Below are positions 1 to 7,835 of a stretch of 10,636 nt of DNA, one piece after another. The stretch lies in the NCBI GenBank assembly GCA_018065765.1, contig JAGHSR010000124.1, forward strand, positions 1 through 10,636, written 5' to 3'. The notes beneath the pieces are model-generated. The model was given only the letters and a program-made list of their open reading frames with translations. It searched no databases and was not told where the DNA came from. Both the position numbers and the translations under genes were made by a program. Within the stretch, counting starts at the first letter, position 1; each line of letters opens with the position of its first letter. Origin of the DNA: Candidatus Colicola coprequi. GTDB lineage: Bacteria; Bacteroidota; Bacteroidia; Bacteroidales; Paludibacteraceae.

Positions 1-69
1 GAATATGGTCCTGGGGATGTGCTCAAAAATCTAATTAAAAAAATTGACTCAAGTGTGCAACTTGGGTAG
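1..69 (+). CDS. possible 3' end of an unidentified upstream gene (partial)
   Basis: Reading from base 1, a frame stays open for 22 codons and stops at TAG (67-69). The peptide ends in roughly GDVLKNLIKKIDSSVQLG, an amphipathic, Lys-rich tail that looks like the C-terminus of a soluble protein. The other two forward frames stop sooner. I do not recognise the family. If real, it would end 24 bp before aspS on the same strand, so the two could be cotranscribed. The stretch is too short to exclude a chance open frame, and TAG differs from the TAA used by every other gene whose end is visible here. Confidence 0.35.
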   Translation, partial: EYGPGDVLKNLIKKIDSSVQLG

Positions 70-93
70 GGTAGAATATAAATAACTAAAAAA

Positions 94-1863
94 ATGTATA
101 GAACAGTTACTTGCGGTGAGCTTAGACTCGCCGATGCCGGCAAAATAGTAACCCTCGCCGGATGGGTACAACGTATCCGCAAAATGGGTGGAATGACATT
201 TATTGATTTGCGCGATCGTTATGGCATCACTCAATTAGCTTTCAATCAAGGTACAGAGGCTTTTGAAAAAGCCAACGGATTGGGACGTGAATTTGTGCTA
301 CAAGTTGTAGGACAAGTTATTGAGCGTCAGGCAAAAAATCCTCAGTTGCCTACCGGTGAAATTGAGATTGATGTCAAACAACTCACAATCCTCAATCCTG
401 CCGTTACACCTCCTTTCACTATTGAAGATGAAACCGATGGTGGCGATGACCTAAGAATGAAATACCGCTATTTAGATCTGCGTCGCCAATGCGTTAGAAA
501 AAACCTGGAACTGCGTCATAAAATGGCTTTTGAAGTTCGTCGCTATTTGGATGAACAGGGATTTTTGGAGGTTGAAACCCCCGTTTTGGTCAATTCAACT
601 CCGGAAGGCGCGCGCGACTTTGTGGTACCAAGTCGTATGAACCCCGGTCTATTCTATGCCTTGCCACAGAGCCCACAAACCCTCAAACAGTTACTCATGG
701 TAAGCGGTTTTGACCGTTATTTCCAGATTGTTAAGTGTTTCCGCGATGAGGATCTGCGTGCTGACCGTCAACCTGAGTTTACTCAAATCGATTGCGAGAT
801 GTCGTTCGTAGAGCAAGAGGATATACTTAATATGTTCGAAGGTATGTCTCGACACCTATTTAAGACCATTCTCAATATTGATTTGCCCAAATTGCCACGT
901 ATGACTTGGGCTGATGCTATGAAATATTATGGTTCAGACAAACCAGATACTCGTTTTGACATGACATTTGTGGAACTGCACGATATTTTTCACGCTGCAG
1001 AAGCCAATAAAGCCGAAGAGGAACGTTTCAGCGTCTTTGCCAATGCTGCCTATATTGGTGGTATATGCGCCAAAGGTTGTGCTACCTATACCCGTAAACA
1101 ACTCGATGCACTAACAGAATTTGTTAAACGTCCTCAAATAGGCGCCAAAGGCATGGTTTACGCAAGGGTGGAGGAGAATGGAAACGTTAAGTCCAGCGTA
1201 GATAAATTCTATAGTCAGGATGTGCTTCAACAAATTGCTGCCGAAATGAAGGCTGAATCCGGTGATTTGATACTCATTTTAAGCGGTGATGACGCAATGA
1301 AAACCCGTAAACAACTATCCGAATTGCGTTTGGAGATGGGAAAACAATTGGGATTACGTGATCCGAAAAAATTCAGTTGCCTATGGGTTATTGATTTTCC
1401 TATGTATGAGTGGTCTGATGAGGAAAATCGTCTCATGGCGATGCACCATCCATTCACCAGCCCTAAACCGGAGGATATTCCTTTGCTTGACACAGATCCT
1501 GCATCCGTCCGTGCTAATGCTTATGACATGGTTATCAATGGCGTAGAAGTGGGTGGCGGTTCCATACGTATTCACGATGCACAATTGCAAGAAAAAATAT
1601 TTGAAATACTTGGCTTCACTAAGGAAGAGGCTCAAACCAAGTTTGGTTTCCTCATGAATGCCTTCAAATATGGTGCGCCTCCTCACGGAGGTCTGGCTTA
1701 TGGTCTGGATCGTTTCGTCAGTCTGTTTGCCGGACTGGATAGCATTCGCGATTGCATCGCTTTCCCAAAGAACAATCAAGGTCGCGACGTTATGCTTGGC
1801 GCTCCTGGTGTGCTTGATCCAATTCAATTAGATGAACTAATGCTCGATATACGAAAAAAATAA
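94..1863 (+). CDS. aspS: aspartyl-tRNA synthetase (class IIb)
   Basis: Charges tRNA-Asp with aspartate in the cytoplasm, using ATP. The 589-residue length is normal for bacterial AspRS. The N-terminal OB-fold anticodon-binding domain covers about residues 1-110 (GWVQRIRKMGGMTFIDLRDR at 23-42). The class II catalytic core begins near 135. Motif 2 is FRDEDLRADRQPEFTQID (216-233), and motif 3 is in HGGLAYGLDR (531-540), with the ATP-binding Arg540. The bacterial GAD insertion lies at about 308-405. ATG at 94 gives the usual MYRT-C-GEL start and follows an A-rich stretch; no Shine-Dalgarno or Bacteroidota promoter is visible in the 93 bp upstream, so it may be read through from upstream. Positions 31 (Met) and 79 (Gln) are not the His and Gly linked to non-discriminating AspRS, which suggests an Asp-specific enzyme (inference from an alignment by eye). 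Confidence 0.97.
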   Translation: MYRTVTCGELRLADAGKIVTLAGWVQRIRKMGGMTFIDLRDRYGITQLAFNQGTEAFEKANGLGREFVLQVVGQVIERQAKNPQLPTGEIEIDVKQLTILNPAVTPPFTIEDETDGGDDLRMKYRYLDLRRQCVRKNLELRHKMAFEVRRYLDEQGFLEVETPVLVNSTPEGARDFVVPSRMNPGLFYALPQSPQTLKQLLMVSGFDRYFQIVKCFRDEDLRADRQPEFTQIDCEMSFVEQEDILNMFEGMSRHLFKTILNIDLPKLPRMTWADAMKYYGSDKPDTRFDMTFVELHDIFHAAEANKAEEERFSVFANAAYIGGICAKGCATYTRKQLDALTEFVKRPQIGAKGMVYARVEENGNVKSSVDKFYSQDVLQQIAAEMKAESGDLILILSGDDAMKTRKQLSELRLEMGKQLGLRDPKKFSCLWVIDFPMYEWSDEENRLMAMHHPFTSPKPEDIPLLDTDPASVRANAYDMVINGVEVGGGSIRIHDAQLQEKIFEILGFTKEEAQTKFGFLMNAFKYGAPPHGGLAYGLDRFVSLFAGLDSIRDCIAFPKNNQGRDVMLGAPGVLDPIQLDELMLDIRKK

Positions 1864-1901
1864 GGTCTTTCAAGCGCATGATAATCAAATAAATAACGGC
1901 A

Positions 1902-1929
1902 ACATAATCACTCCTAATCCCGATTATGT
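1902..1929. repeat. 8-bp inverted repeat between aspS and lon
   Basis: ACATAATC (1902-1909) and GATTATGT (1922-1929) are perfect reverse complements around a 12-base centre. Further TAATC copies lie at 1882-1886 and 1915-1919. The stem is AT-rich and lacks a following T-run, so it is a poor intrinsic terminator. It sits 41 bp before the lon start and could be an operator for lon, but it does not match the CIRCE/HrcA operator. A chance repeat in AT-rich DNA is also possible. Confidence 0.35.
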
Positions 1930-1969
1930 AAAATAGTATATTAAATCATCTCCCTATTTATTATTCATA

Positions 1970-4393
1970 ATGACATTAGACGAAAATTACGGATTGACAA
2001 TAGATGTTGATAGCGAGGCAGAAGATGCTCAGCTCATACCAATAATGGATGGCAATGATGGCCCTCACTCCATGAAACTGAAAAATGGCGATGTGTTGGG
2101 GGTTCTCCCATTGAGAAATATGGTTTTATTCCCTGGTGTCTTGCTTCCGGTGACTGTAGCAAGACCCAAATCGCAGCGGTTGGTAAAAAATGCGTACGAA
2201 CAAGAGAAACTGCTGGCTGTATGCTGCCAGATTGACAGAGATGTACAAGATCCTAAAGAAGATGACCTATATCACTTGGGTACAGCTGCTCGTGTAGTGC
2301 GCGTTATAGAACTGCCGGATAGTAGTCTGATGGTGATTTTGGAAGGCATTGACCGCATCATGGTGGACGAGTTCACTATGGTAAGAAACGTGCTGAAAGC
2401 CAAAATAACCATCATACCTGAAGTTTTCCCCAAACGCAACGACAAACAATTTCTTGCTTTCGTCAGCAATATCAAGGACCAAGCTATCAAAGTGCTTCGT
2501 CAAGCAGAAAACATGGCTCCTGAAGCCGGTATGACGCTAAAAAGTATCGACAATGCACCTACCTTGGTCAATTATATTTGCGTTAATTTTGGTATCAAAA
2601 TAGCTGATAAACAGGAACTATTGCAATACGAATCCATTTCAGACCGTGCATTTCACTTGCTGGAGATACTGAATAAAGAGGTGCAAATGCTGGAAATGAA
2701 GGCTGATATACAGTCCAAAACGAGGGAAGATATTGACAAAGAACAGCGCGAGTACTACCTGCATAGACAACTGGAAACCATTCAGAAAGAATTGGGTGGC
2801 GAGTCTGGAGAACAGGTTGTTCAGGACATGAAAGAACGTGCTTCGCACAAGAAATGGAGTGAATCAGTCAAAGCTACCTTTGCTAAGGAACTTAAGAAAT
2901 TGGAGCGTACCCCTACCCACTCGCCTGACTATTCGTTGCAACAGAACTATTTGGAAGTTATGTTGGACTTGCCTTGGAATGAGTATTCAGAGGATAATTT
3001 TGATATTCGCAGCGCGCAAAAGATATTAGATCGTGAGCACTATGGGATGGAAAAAGTGAAAGAGCGCATCATTGAATATCTGGCTGTGCTCAAACGAAAA
3101 GGTGACCTTAAGTCCCCTATTCTATGTCTCTATGGACCTCCGGGAGTCGGCAAAACCAGTTTGGGTAAATCGGTAGCAGAGGCTTTAGGCCGTAAATATG
3201 CTCGTGTATCTTTGGGCGGGTTGCACGATGAAGCCGAAATACGTGGACATCGCCGCACATACATTGGTGCCATGCCCGGTAGAATAATTGACGGTCTTCG
3301 TAAAGTGAAAACCGATAATCCGGTGTTTGTGTTGGATGAGATAGACAAAATAGGCTCCGACTACAAGGGTGACCCTACATCTGCTCTATTGGAAGTGTTG
3401 GATCCTGAGCAAAATATGGCTTTCCATGACAACTTCTTGGATGTAGATTATGACTTGAGCAAAGTGCTGTTTATCGCTACTGCCAATTCCCTTGACACTA
3501 TTCCTCGTCCCCTACTCGACCGTATGGAACTTATCGAGATGTCAGGTTATTTGCAAGAGGAAAAAGTAGAGATTGCTAAACGGCATTTATTACCTAAGGA
3601 ACTCAGTAACCACGGAATCAAGTCATCTCAGCTCAAACTGACCAAAGAAACCTTAGATCGTGTGATAGAGGATTATACACGCGAATCGGGTGTTCGTTCT
3701 TTGGAAAGGCAAATAGCTACTATTTGCAGAAAAGTAGTAACTAAAATGGCTTTGGAAGAAACCTACAATATTAGTGTCAGCAAGGAAGACTTGATTGCGT
3801 ATCTTGGTAAACCCCGTTTCTCACGCGATATATACGAAACCAACAAATATATAGGAGTAGTGACCGGATTGGCGTGGACACAAGTTGGCGGAGAGATTTT
3901 ATTCATAGAGACATCCTTGTCTCCCGCTAAGACCCCTACCCTCACCCTAACCGGTAACTTAGGCGATGTGATGAAAGAGAGTGCAACTATTGCATTAGGT
4001 TATATCAAATCGCACGCAGAGGACTTTGGTATTAAGCGCAAAGATATTGACACTCATTCTGTCCATGTGCACGTTCCAGAAGGAGCCATACCTAAGGATG
4101 GTCCCAGTGCTGGCATTACGATGACGACAGCATTGGTTAGCGCATTCACGGGAAAAAAAGTGCGTGAACGCGTAGCAATGACAGGCGAAATGACCCTACG
4201 TGGTAAGGTGCTTCCTATTGGTGGTGTCAAGGAAAAACTATTGGCAGCCAAACGAGCCGGCATAACAGACTTGGTTTTGTGTCAAGACAACCAAAAAGAT
4301 GTAGATGATATTCCACAAAAATATCTGAAAGGATTGAAATTTCACTACGTGAAGGACATTCACGAAGTCATTGATTTCGCCATATTAAAATAA
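1970..4393 (+). CDS. lon: ATP-dependent endopeptidase Lon (LonA type)
   Basis: Cytoplasmic AAA+ serine protease that degrades misfolded and selected regulatory proteins. All three LonA parts are present in 807 residues. The N-terminal substrate-recognition domain starts near residue 40 (GVLPLRNMVLFPGVLLPV) and leads into a helical region at about 240-330. The AAA+ module has Walker A GPPGVGKTS (389-397, Lys395) and Walker B VFVLDEIDK with Asp456/Glu457. The C-terminal protease domain has catalytic Ser713 in PKDGPSAG and Lys756 in GGVKEK, spaced 43 residues apart as in E. coli Lon (Ser679/Lys722). There is no transmembrane insertion, so this is not LonB. The acidic leader of about 35 residues before the Lon domain looks normal for the phylum. 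ATG at 1970 is the first in-frame start. No TAnnTTTG promoter is visible in the 106-bp spacer upstream. The next gene follows closely and is probably cotranscribed. Confidence 0.97.
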   Translation: MTLDENYGLTIDVDSEAEDAQLIPIMDGNDGPHSMKLKNGDVLGVLPLRNMVLFPGVLLPVTVARPKSQRLVKNAYEQEKLLAVCCQIDRDVQDPKEDDLYHLGTAARVVRVIELPDSSLMVILEGIDRIMVDEFTMVRNVLKAKITIIPEVFPKRNDKQFLAFVSNIKDQAIKVLRQAENMAPEAGMTLKSIDNAPTLVNYICVNFGIKIADKQELLQYESISDRAFHLLEILNKEVQMLEMKADIQSKTREDIDKEQREYYLHRQLETIQKELGGESGEQVVQDMKERASHKKWSESVKATFAKELKKLERTPTHSPDYSLQQNYLEVMLDLPWNEYSEDNFDIRSAQKILDREHYGMEKVKERIIEYLAVLKRKGDLKSPILCLYGPPGVGKTSLGKSVAEALGRKYARVSLGGLHDEAEIRGHRRTYIGAMPGRIIDGLRKVKTDNPVFVLDEIDKIGSDYKGDPTSALLEVLDPEQNMAFHDNFLDVDYDLSKVLFIATANSLDTIPRPLLDRMELIEMSGYLQEEKVEIAKRHLLPKELSNHGIKSSQLKLTKETLDRVIEDYTRESGVRSLERQIATICRKVVTKMALEETYNISVSKEDLIAYLGKPRFSRDIYETNKYIGVVTGLAWTQVGGEILFIETSLSPAKTPTLTLTGNLGDVMKESATIALGYIKSHAEDFGIKRKDIDTHSVHVHVPEGAIPKDGPSAGITMTTALVSAFTGKKVRERVAMTGEMTLRGKVLPIGGVKEKLLAAKRAGITDLVLCQDNQKDVDDIPQKYLKGLKFHYVKDIHEVIDFAILK

Positions 4394-4419
4394 TTACAAC
4401 CTTGAATCTAATTACCCCC

Positions 4420-5559
4420 ATGAATACAAATAAATTGAAACGACTGATCGAACCGCTGATTTTTTTGACAATATTCTTTTGTGTGTTTGGCGTCATCGGC
4501 AACAGAATGGGATTGAGCAACATGCTTAACACCATTATGCAAACCTCGTATCGTCTCTTGTTGGATACGGTGTTTTTCCTCATGGGAATCACGGTACTAT
4601 CCGGCGCATTAGGAAAATTGTTGGTTGAGTTTGGCGTCGTGAGAATGCTAGAAAAGATTCTTCGTCCTTTGATGAAACCGCTGTTTGGTTTGCCCGGAGT
4701 GGCTGCCTTGGGTGCTGTGTTAACATTTCTTAGTGACAATCCGGCTATCATTGCGTTGGCTAAGGACAAACAGTTTGGACAGTATTTTAAGAAATACCAA
4801 CTCATCTCGTTAACCAATTTTGGAACGGCTTTTGGAATGGGACTAATTGTAGTGGTCTATATGACCTCTTTAGGCTTCGGAAAAGGTGCTTTGGTAGGAT
4901 TGCTAGGTGCTGTAGTTGGCAGCATTGTCTCTACTCGGCTCATGCAACGCTTCACACTTAAATCCCATCCTGAATACCTCAATCTGCCGGCATATGAGAA
5001 ACAAGTAGAGGTAGATGAAGATGAGTGCCATAAGAAAGAATCCACATTTATACGCGCGTTGAATGCAATACTCGATGGTGGTAAATCCGGTGTGGATCTG
5101 GGGTTGGCCATCATTCCGGGCGTGCTGGTTATTTCCACAGCAGTCATGATGATGACATTTGGACCTTCGGGTGAAGACGGACAGTATATGGGTGTTGCCT
5201 ATGAGGGCGTGCCTGTACTACCCTATTTGGCTGATAAAATCAATGTCTTGTTCGATTGGTTGTTTGGTTTCCAATTTCCGGAGTTGGTATCTTTTCCAAT
5301 TACTGCATTGGGAGCCGTAGGTGCTGCATTGGGATTGTTACCTGAGTTTATTGCTCGTGGTTTTGTGGATAACAATGTGATAGCAGTCTTTACCGCTATT
5401 GGCATGTGCTGGTCAGGTTACCTATCCACGCATACGGCCATGTTGGATTCGCTCGGGTATAGACGCTTAACGGGAAAAGCTATCGGCGCACATACAATCG
5501 GAGGTTTATGCGCCGGCATCGTAGCTCATTGGGCATTTGTATTACTGAGCCTTATCTAA
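4420..5559 (+). CDS. membrane protein with two nucleoside-recognition (Gate) domains
   Basis: Polytopic inner-membrane protein of 379 residues, resembling a fusion of two SpmA/SpmB-like Gate domains. Hydrophobic segments fall at about 11-28, 49-68, 91-112, 130-149, 155-172, 226-247, 290-309, 318-334 and 355-378. The first Gate-like half (about 45-170) carries a conserved-looking TFLSDNPAI (102-110) and TNFGTAFGMG (132-141). The second (about 225-375) has the GVDLGLAIIPGVLVIST segment (224-240). They are separated by a charged hydrophilic loop (about 180-222, with VDEDECHKKE). Gate domains occur in nucleoside permeases, FeoB and spore maturation proteins; the substrate here is unknown, and sporulation is not expected in this phylum. 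The start is set at ATG 4420; an in-frame TTG at 4402 would add six residues but is only 8 bp after the lon stop and less likely. The 26-bp gap from lon suggests cotranscription. Confidence 0.85.
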   Translation: MNTNKLKRLIEPLIFLTIFFCVFGVIGNRMGLSNMLNTIMQTSYRLLLDTVFFLMGITVLSGALGKLLVEFGVVRMLEKILRPLMKPLFGLPGVAALGAVLTFLSDNPAIIALAKDKQFGQYFKKYQLISLTNFGTAFGMGLIVVVYMTSLGFGKGALVGLLGAVVGSIVSTRLMQRFTLKSHPEYLNLPAYEKQVEVDEDECHKKESTFIRALNAILDGGKSGVDLGLAIIPGVLVISTAVMMMTFGPSGEDGQYMGVAYEGVPVLPYLADKINVLFDWLFGFQFPELVSFPITALGAVGAALGLLPEFIARGFVDNNVIAVFTAIGMCWSGYLSTHTAMLDSLGYRRLTGKAIGAHTIGGLCAGIVAHWAFVLLSLI

Positions 5560-5574
5560 TAATCTGACGAAGAT

Positions 5575-7206
5575 TTATTTAGTCAATGCGTATGTGTAGA
5601 GGAAACGCTTAATGTTCTTTTTAGGCGTTTTCTCGAACTCACGCGGGAATAGAGATATTCGTTGGAGTTGTTCGTAGCGTGCTAAACGTGCATTGACTAT
5701 CTTACGGTTTCGCTCCATCATTTGTTCCAACATCTCGTGATTGAGGTGGGCATCGTCTGCTGCTTTCAAATCCGGATAAACTAAGGCGACAAGTCTTCCT
5801 TCCTGTTCCAAAACTAACGATTCAGCTACATAAGGCAGATTGTTTAGTTTAGCTTCTATCTCTTCCGGATAGATATTTTGTCCGTTAGGTCCCAAAATCA
5901 TGGTCTTGCAGCGACCTTTAATATATATATATCCGTCCTCATCTATGTATCCCAAATCACCGGTTCTGAACCATTCATCGGTTGTACGGAGATTAAGTGA
6001 CTCATTGGAACCTTCGTAGTAGCCATACATGATATGTTCACCGGAAACAATCAGTTCGCCAATACCATCCTTGTTTGGATGATCCACTTTGACCTTCATC
6101 AGTCCCGGTAGTTCTTTGCCGCACGAACCAAGACGATACACGTTTGCCTTGCAATAAGCTATCAGTGGTGCACATTCTGTCATTCCGTAACCAACTGTAT
6201 ATGGGAACTTTATATCTGTTAGATATTGTGCTACTTCATCGTTAAGAGGGGCTCCACCGATGATAACTTCATCCAACTGCCCGCCAAATAAATCAATAAG
6301 TATTTGACGAGCTTTGGTTGGAGATATATCGTTTTTGTGAGGCAAAATGATTTGTTTGTATAGTTTTTCAATTATGAGTGGAACTGTAAATACACAAGTC
6401 GGCTTAACCTCAGCAAAAGCCTGCAATAGAATACGAGCAGATGGCATACGTCCCATGTACCAAGCGTGTGCGCCCACGCAGAAAGAAGTCAAAAAGTCGA
6501 AGGCACAGCCAAATGAGTGAGCTAGGGGTAAATGGACCAACTGACGTGATTCCGGATAAACAACGTGATTTTCCGAGCAGAATTTGACATTGCCTGCTAA
6601 TGCATTCAAGGGAGTGAGAACCCCCTTGGAGAACCCGGTTGTACCACTGGTGTAGTTGATAGATCCTACTTCTTCGTTGCTGCGATGGATATAGTGAATA
6701 TCGTCCGGCTGCAAGCCATTGGGATAGAGAGCTTCAAAACGTTTTAGTATTGCTTCCGGCAATATATTTTCTGTTTCTACAGCGGGAACGGTGGCGATAG
6801 GATGAAAATCTGTCAACGAAATTACAGCACGCACCTCGGACATTTGATGAATATCCAGATTGTCATACAGCAAATCAGTCAGAAATAGTAGTTTGGATCC
6901 CGAATGGTTGATGATATGCAGAGTATCGTATGAATTGAAGTCTTGCAAAATGGGCACAACGATGGCTCCATAAGTAATTGTAGCCAAATAAGTGGTCACC
7001 CAGTTGGAATTATTGCGTCCCATCAGTGCCACGCGATCTGTAGGTTTAATGCCAACTTCACGCATTATTAGATGCAATTTGGCAATTTGATTGGCAACAT
7101 CGCCATAGGTCATGGTATGTTCTGTACCATAATCAGTAAATGCCGGTTTGGACCAATTGTTTACAAGCGAAGAGGTTATTGTATTTATAAAATTTTCTTG
7201 TACCAT
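5575..7206 (-). CDS. AMP-forming acyl-CoA/acyl-ACP synthetase-like ligase (ANL superfamily)
   Basis: Expected to activate a carboxylic acid, probably a fatty acid, as an acyl-adenylate and pass it to CoA or the phosphopantetheine arm of a carrier protein. The 543 residues show the ANL motifs in order: P-loop YTSGTTGFSKGV (185-196), YGMTECAP (340-347), WFRTGDLGYIDEDGYIYIKGR (412-432), and the C-terminal swinging domain beginning around GRCKTMILGPNGQNIYPEEIE (431-451). The last motif reads EKTPKKNIKR (525-534). Aligned to the usual T-x-x-x-K-(I/L)-x-R pattern, the catalytic lysine position holds Asn531, with Lys529 and Lys530 just before it; this may alter activity or reflect a shifted lysine. 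It starts 14 bp after the phosphopantetheinyl transferase stop and is probably cotranscribed, which favours a carrier-protein acceptor. The substrate cannot be read from the sequence. It converges with the + strand membrane-protein gene, 15 bp apart. Confidence 0.88.
   Translation of the reverse strand: MVQENFINTITSSLVNNWSKPAFTDYGTEHTMTYGDVANQIAKLHLIMREVGIKPTDRVALMGRNNSNWVTTYLATITYGAIVVPILQDFNSYDTLHIINHSGSKLLFLTDLLYDNLDIHQMSEVRAVISLTDFHPIATVPAVETENILPEAILKRFEALYPNGLQPDDIHYIHRSNEEVGSINYTSGTTGFSKGVLTPLNALAGNVKFCSENHVVYPESRQLVHLPLAHSFGCAFDFLTSFCVGAHAWYMGRMPSARILLQAFAEVKPTCVFTVPLIIEKLYKQIILPHKNDISPTKARQILIDLFGGQLDEVIIGGAPLNDEVAQYLTDIKFPYTVGYGMTECAPLIAYCKANVYRLGSCGKELPGLMKVKVDHPNKDGIGELIVSGEHIMYGYYEGSNESLNLRTTDEWFRTGDLGYIDEDGYIYIKGRCKTMILGPNGQNIYPEEIEAKLNNLPYVAESLVLEQEGRLVALVYPDLKAADDAHLNHEMLEQMMERNRKIVNARLARYEQLQRISLFPREFEKTPKKNIKRFLYTYALTK
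5603..5630 (+). terminator. possible hairpin terminator for the lon/membrane-protein transcript
   Basis: On the + strand, AAACGCTTA (5603-5611) can pair with TAGGCGTTT (5622-5630) as a 9-bp stem with one U-G wobble and a 10-base loop. The downstream arm ends in a short T-run (TTTT, then C). It lies 43 bp past the stop of the membrane-protein gene, inside the 3' end of the convergent ligase gene. The T-tract is short and only four pairs are strong or wobble GC-type, so this is a weak candidate. The bases also encode the ligase A10 region, so coding constraint may explain part of the pattern. Confidence 0.25.
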
Positions 7207-7220
7207 AGTAGTTTTTTAGT

Positions 7221-7805
7221 TTAGGATGTGATTGTTAATATGTAGTTTGGTTTTTTATAAATCTGTTGTTTTACATTATCGGGAATGTGTATCAACGTAT
7301 CTTGTAAGGAATCAACAATTCCTGTGCCTTTGTACTTGAGAAATGATTCTTTGCGAGTCCATAGTTCCGTAAAAGCTGCCGCCGGATTACAAGAAGCATG
7401 GATATACATTTGCTCTTGGGAGTTCATTGTACGCTCTATCAGTGCTGCATCAACATTGCGAATGCTCTCCACGTCCACACCGATGGGCGATTCGCATACA
7501 GCAACAACTATCGCTTGCTTACAATGAGAAATGCTAAAGTGTGGGGTTGCCATCCTGTTTTTCCACTCGTTTGGGAGCAAAGGCTTGCCATGTTCATTAT
7601 AAATGAATTCAACCTGAGTAATTTCCTGCGCAGTCCACTGCATCAGTTCGGAGAGCATAACGAAAGACTTAAGACAAGCAAACTGCCCAAAGACATGTCG
7701 AAATTTCAACGCTTGCTCTTGGCGTTGAGGACTCACAAGAGGTAACATATTCGTCACGGCCTGTTCGGTACATTCATTCATATTGTCAAATATGAGATAT
7801 CGCAT
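7221..7805 (-). CDS. 4'-phosphopantetheinyl transferase (Sfp-type)
   Basis: Transfers the 4'-phosphopantetheine arm of CoA to a serine of a carrier protein, turning apo-ACP/PCP into the holo form. The 194-residue protein has the Sfp-superfamily motifs: FSISHC (90-95, His94), GVDVE (109-113, Mg-binding Asp111 and Glu113), and W-T-R-K-E-S-F-L-K (149-157, with Lys152, Glu153 and Lys157). It is a single polypeptide with both half-domains, longer than AcpS-type enzymes and somewhat shorter than Sfp itself. The start is set at ATG 7805. The frame extends upstream to ATG 7826 and TTG 7836-7838, but the TTG lies inside the probable -7 promoter box, and 7826 would leave a leader of only about 6 bases. 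It heads a two-gene unit with the AMP-forming ligase. No carrier-protein gene is visible here, so its target, which could be the fatty-acid ACP or a specialised one, is unknown. Confidence 0.9.
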   Translation of the reverse strand: MRYLIFDNMNECTEQAVTNMLPLVSPQRQEQALKFRHVFGQFACLKSFVMLSELMQWTAQEITQVEFIYNEHGKPLLPNEWKNRMATPHFSISHCKQAIVVAVCESPIGVDVESIRNVDAALIERTMNSQEQMYIHASCNPAAAFTELWTRKESFLKYKGTGIVDSLQDTLIHIPDNVKQQIYKKPNYILTITS

Positions 7806-7835
7806 AATCGGCTGCCTTCTCCGCATTTTACGCTG

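Noticed and set aside
44..77. E. coli-like -35 TTGACT (44-49) with a TAGAAT (72-77) before aspS
   Set aside because: The spacer is 22 bp, far from 17, and the host looks like a Bacteroidota member, whose main sigma factor uses TTTG/TAnnTTTG. Probably coincidence.
1381..1827. Open frame of 148 codons antisense to aspS
   Set aside because: A shadow of the aspS coding strand with no start context, promoter or family resemblance.
4402..4419. TTG start at 4402 for the Gate-domain membrane protein
   Set aside because: It adds only six residues, uses a rare start and lies 8 bp after the lon stop; ATG 4420 follows directly in frame and gives a typical Lys-rich N-terminus before the first membrane segment.
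4368..4817. Open frame of 149 codons antisense to the 3' end of lon and the 5' end of the membrane-protein gene
   Set aside because: It covers two well-supported genes on the other strand and its translation resembles no known protein; treated as chance.
7398..7745. Forward frame of 115 codons inside the phosphopantetheinyl transferase gene
   Set aside because: The minus strand encodes all three diagnostic Sfp motifs over the same bases, so the forward frame is a shadow.
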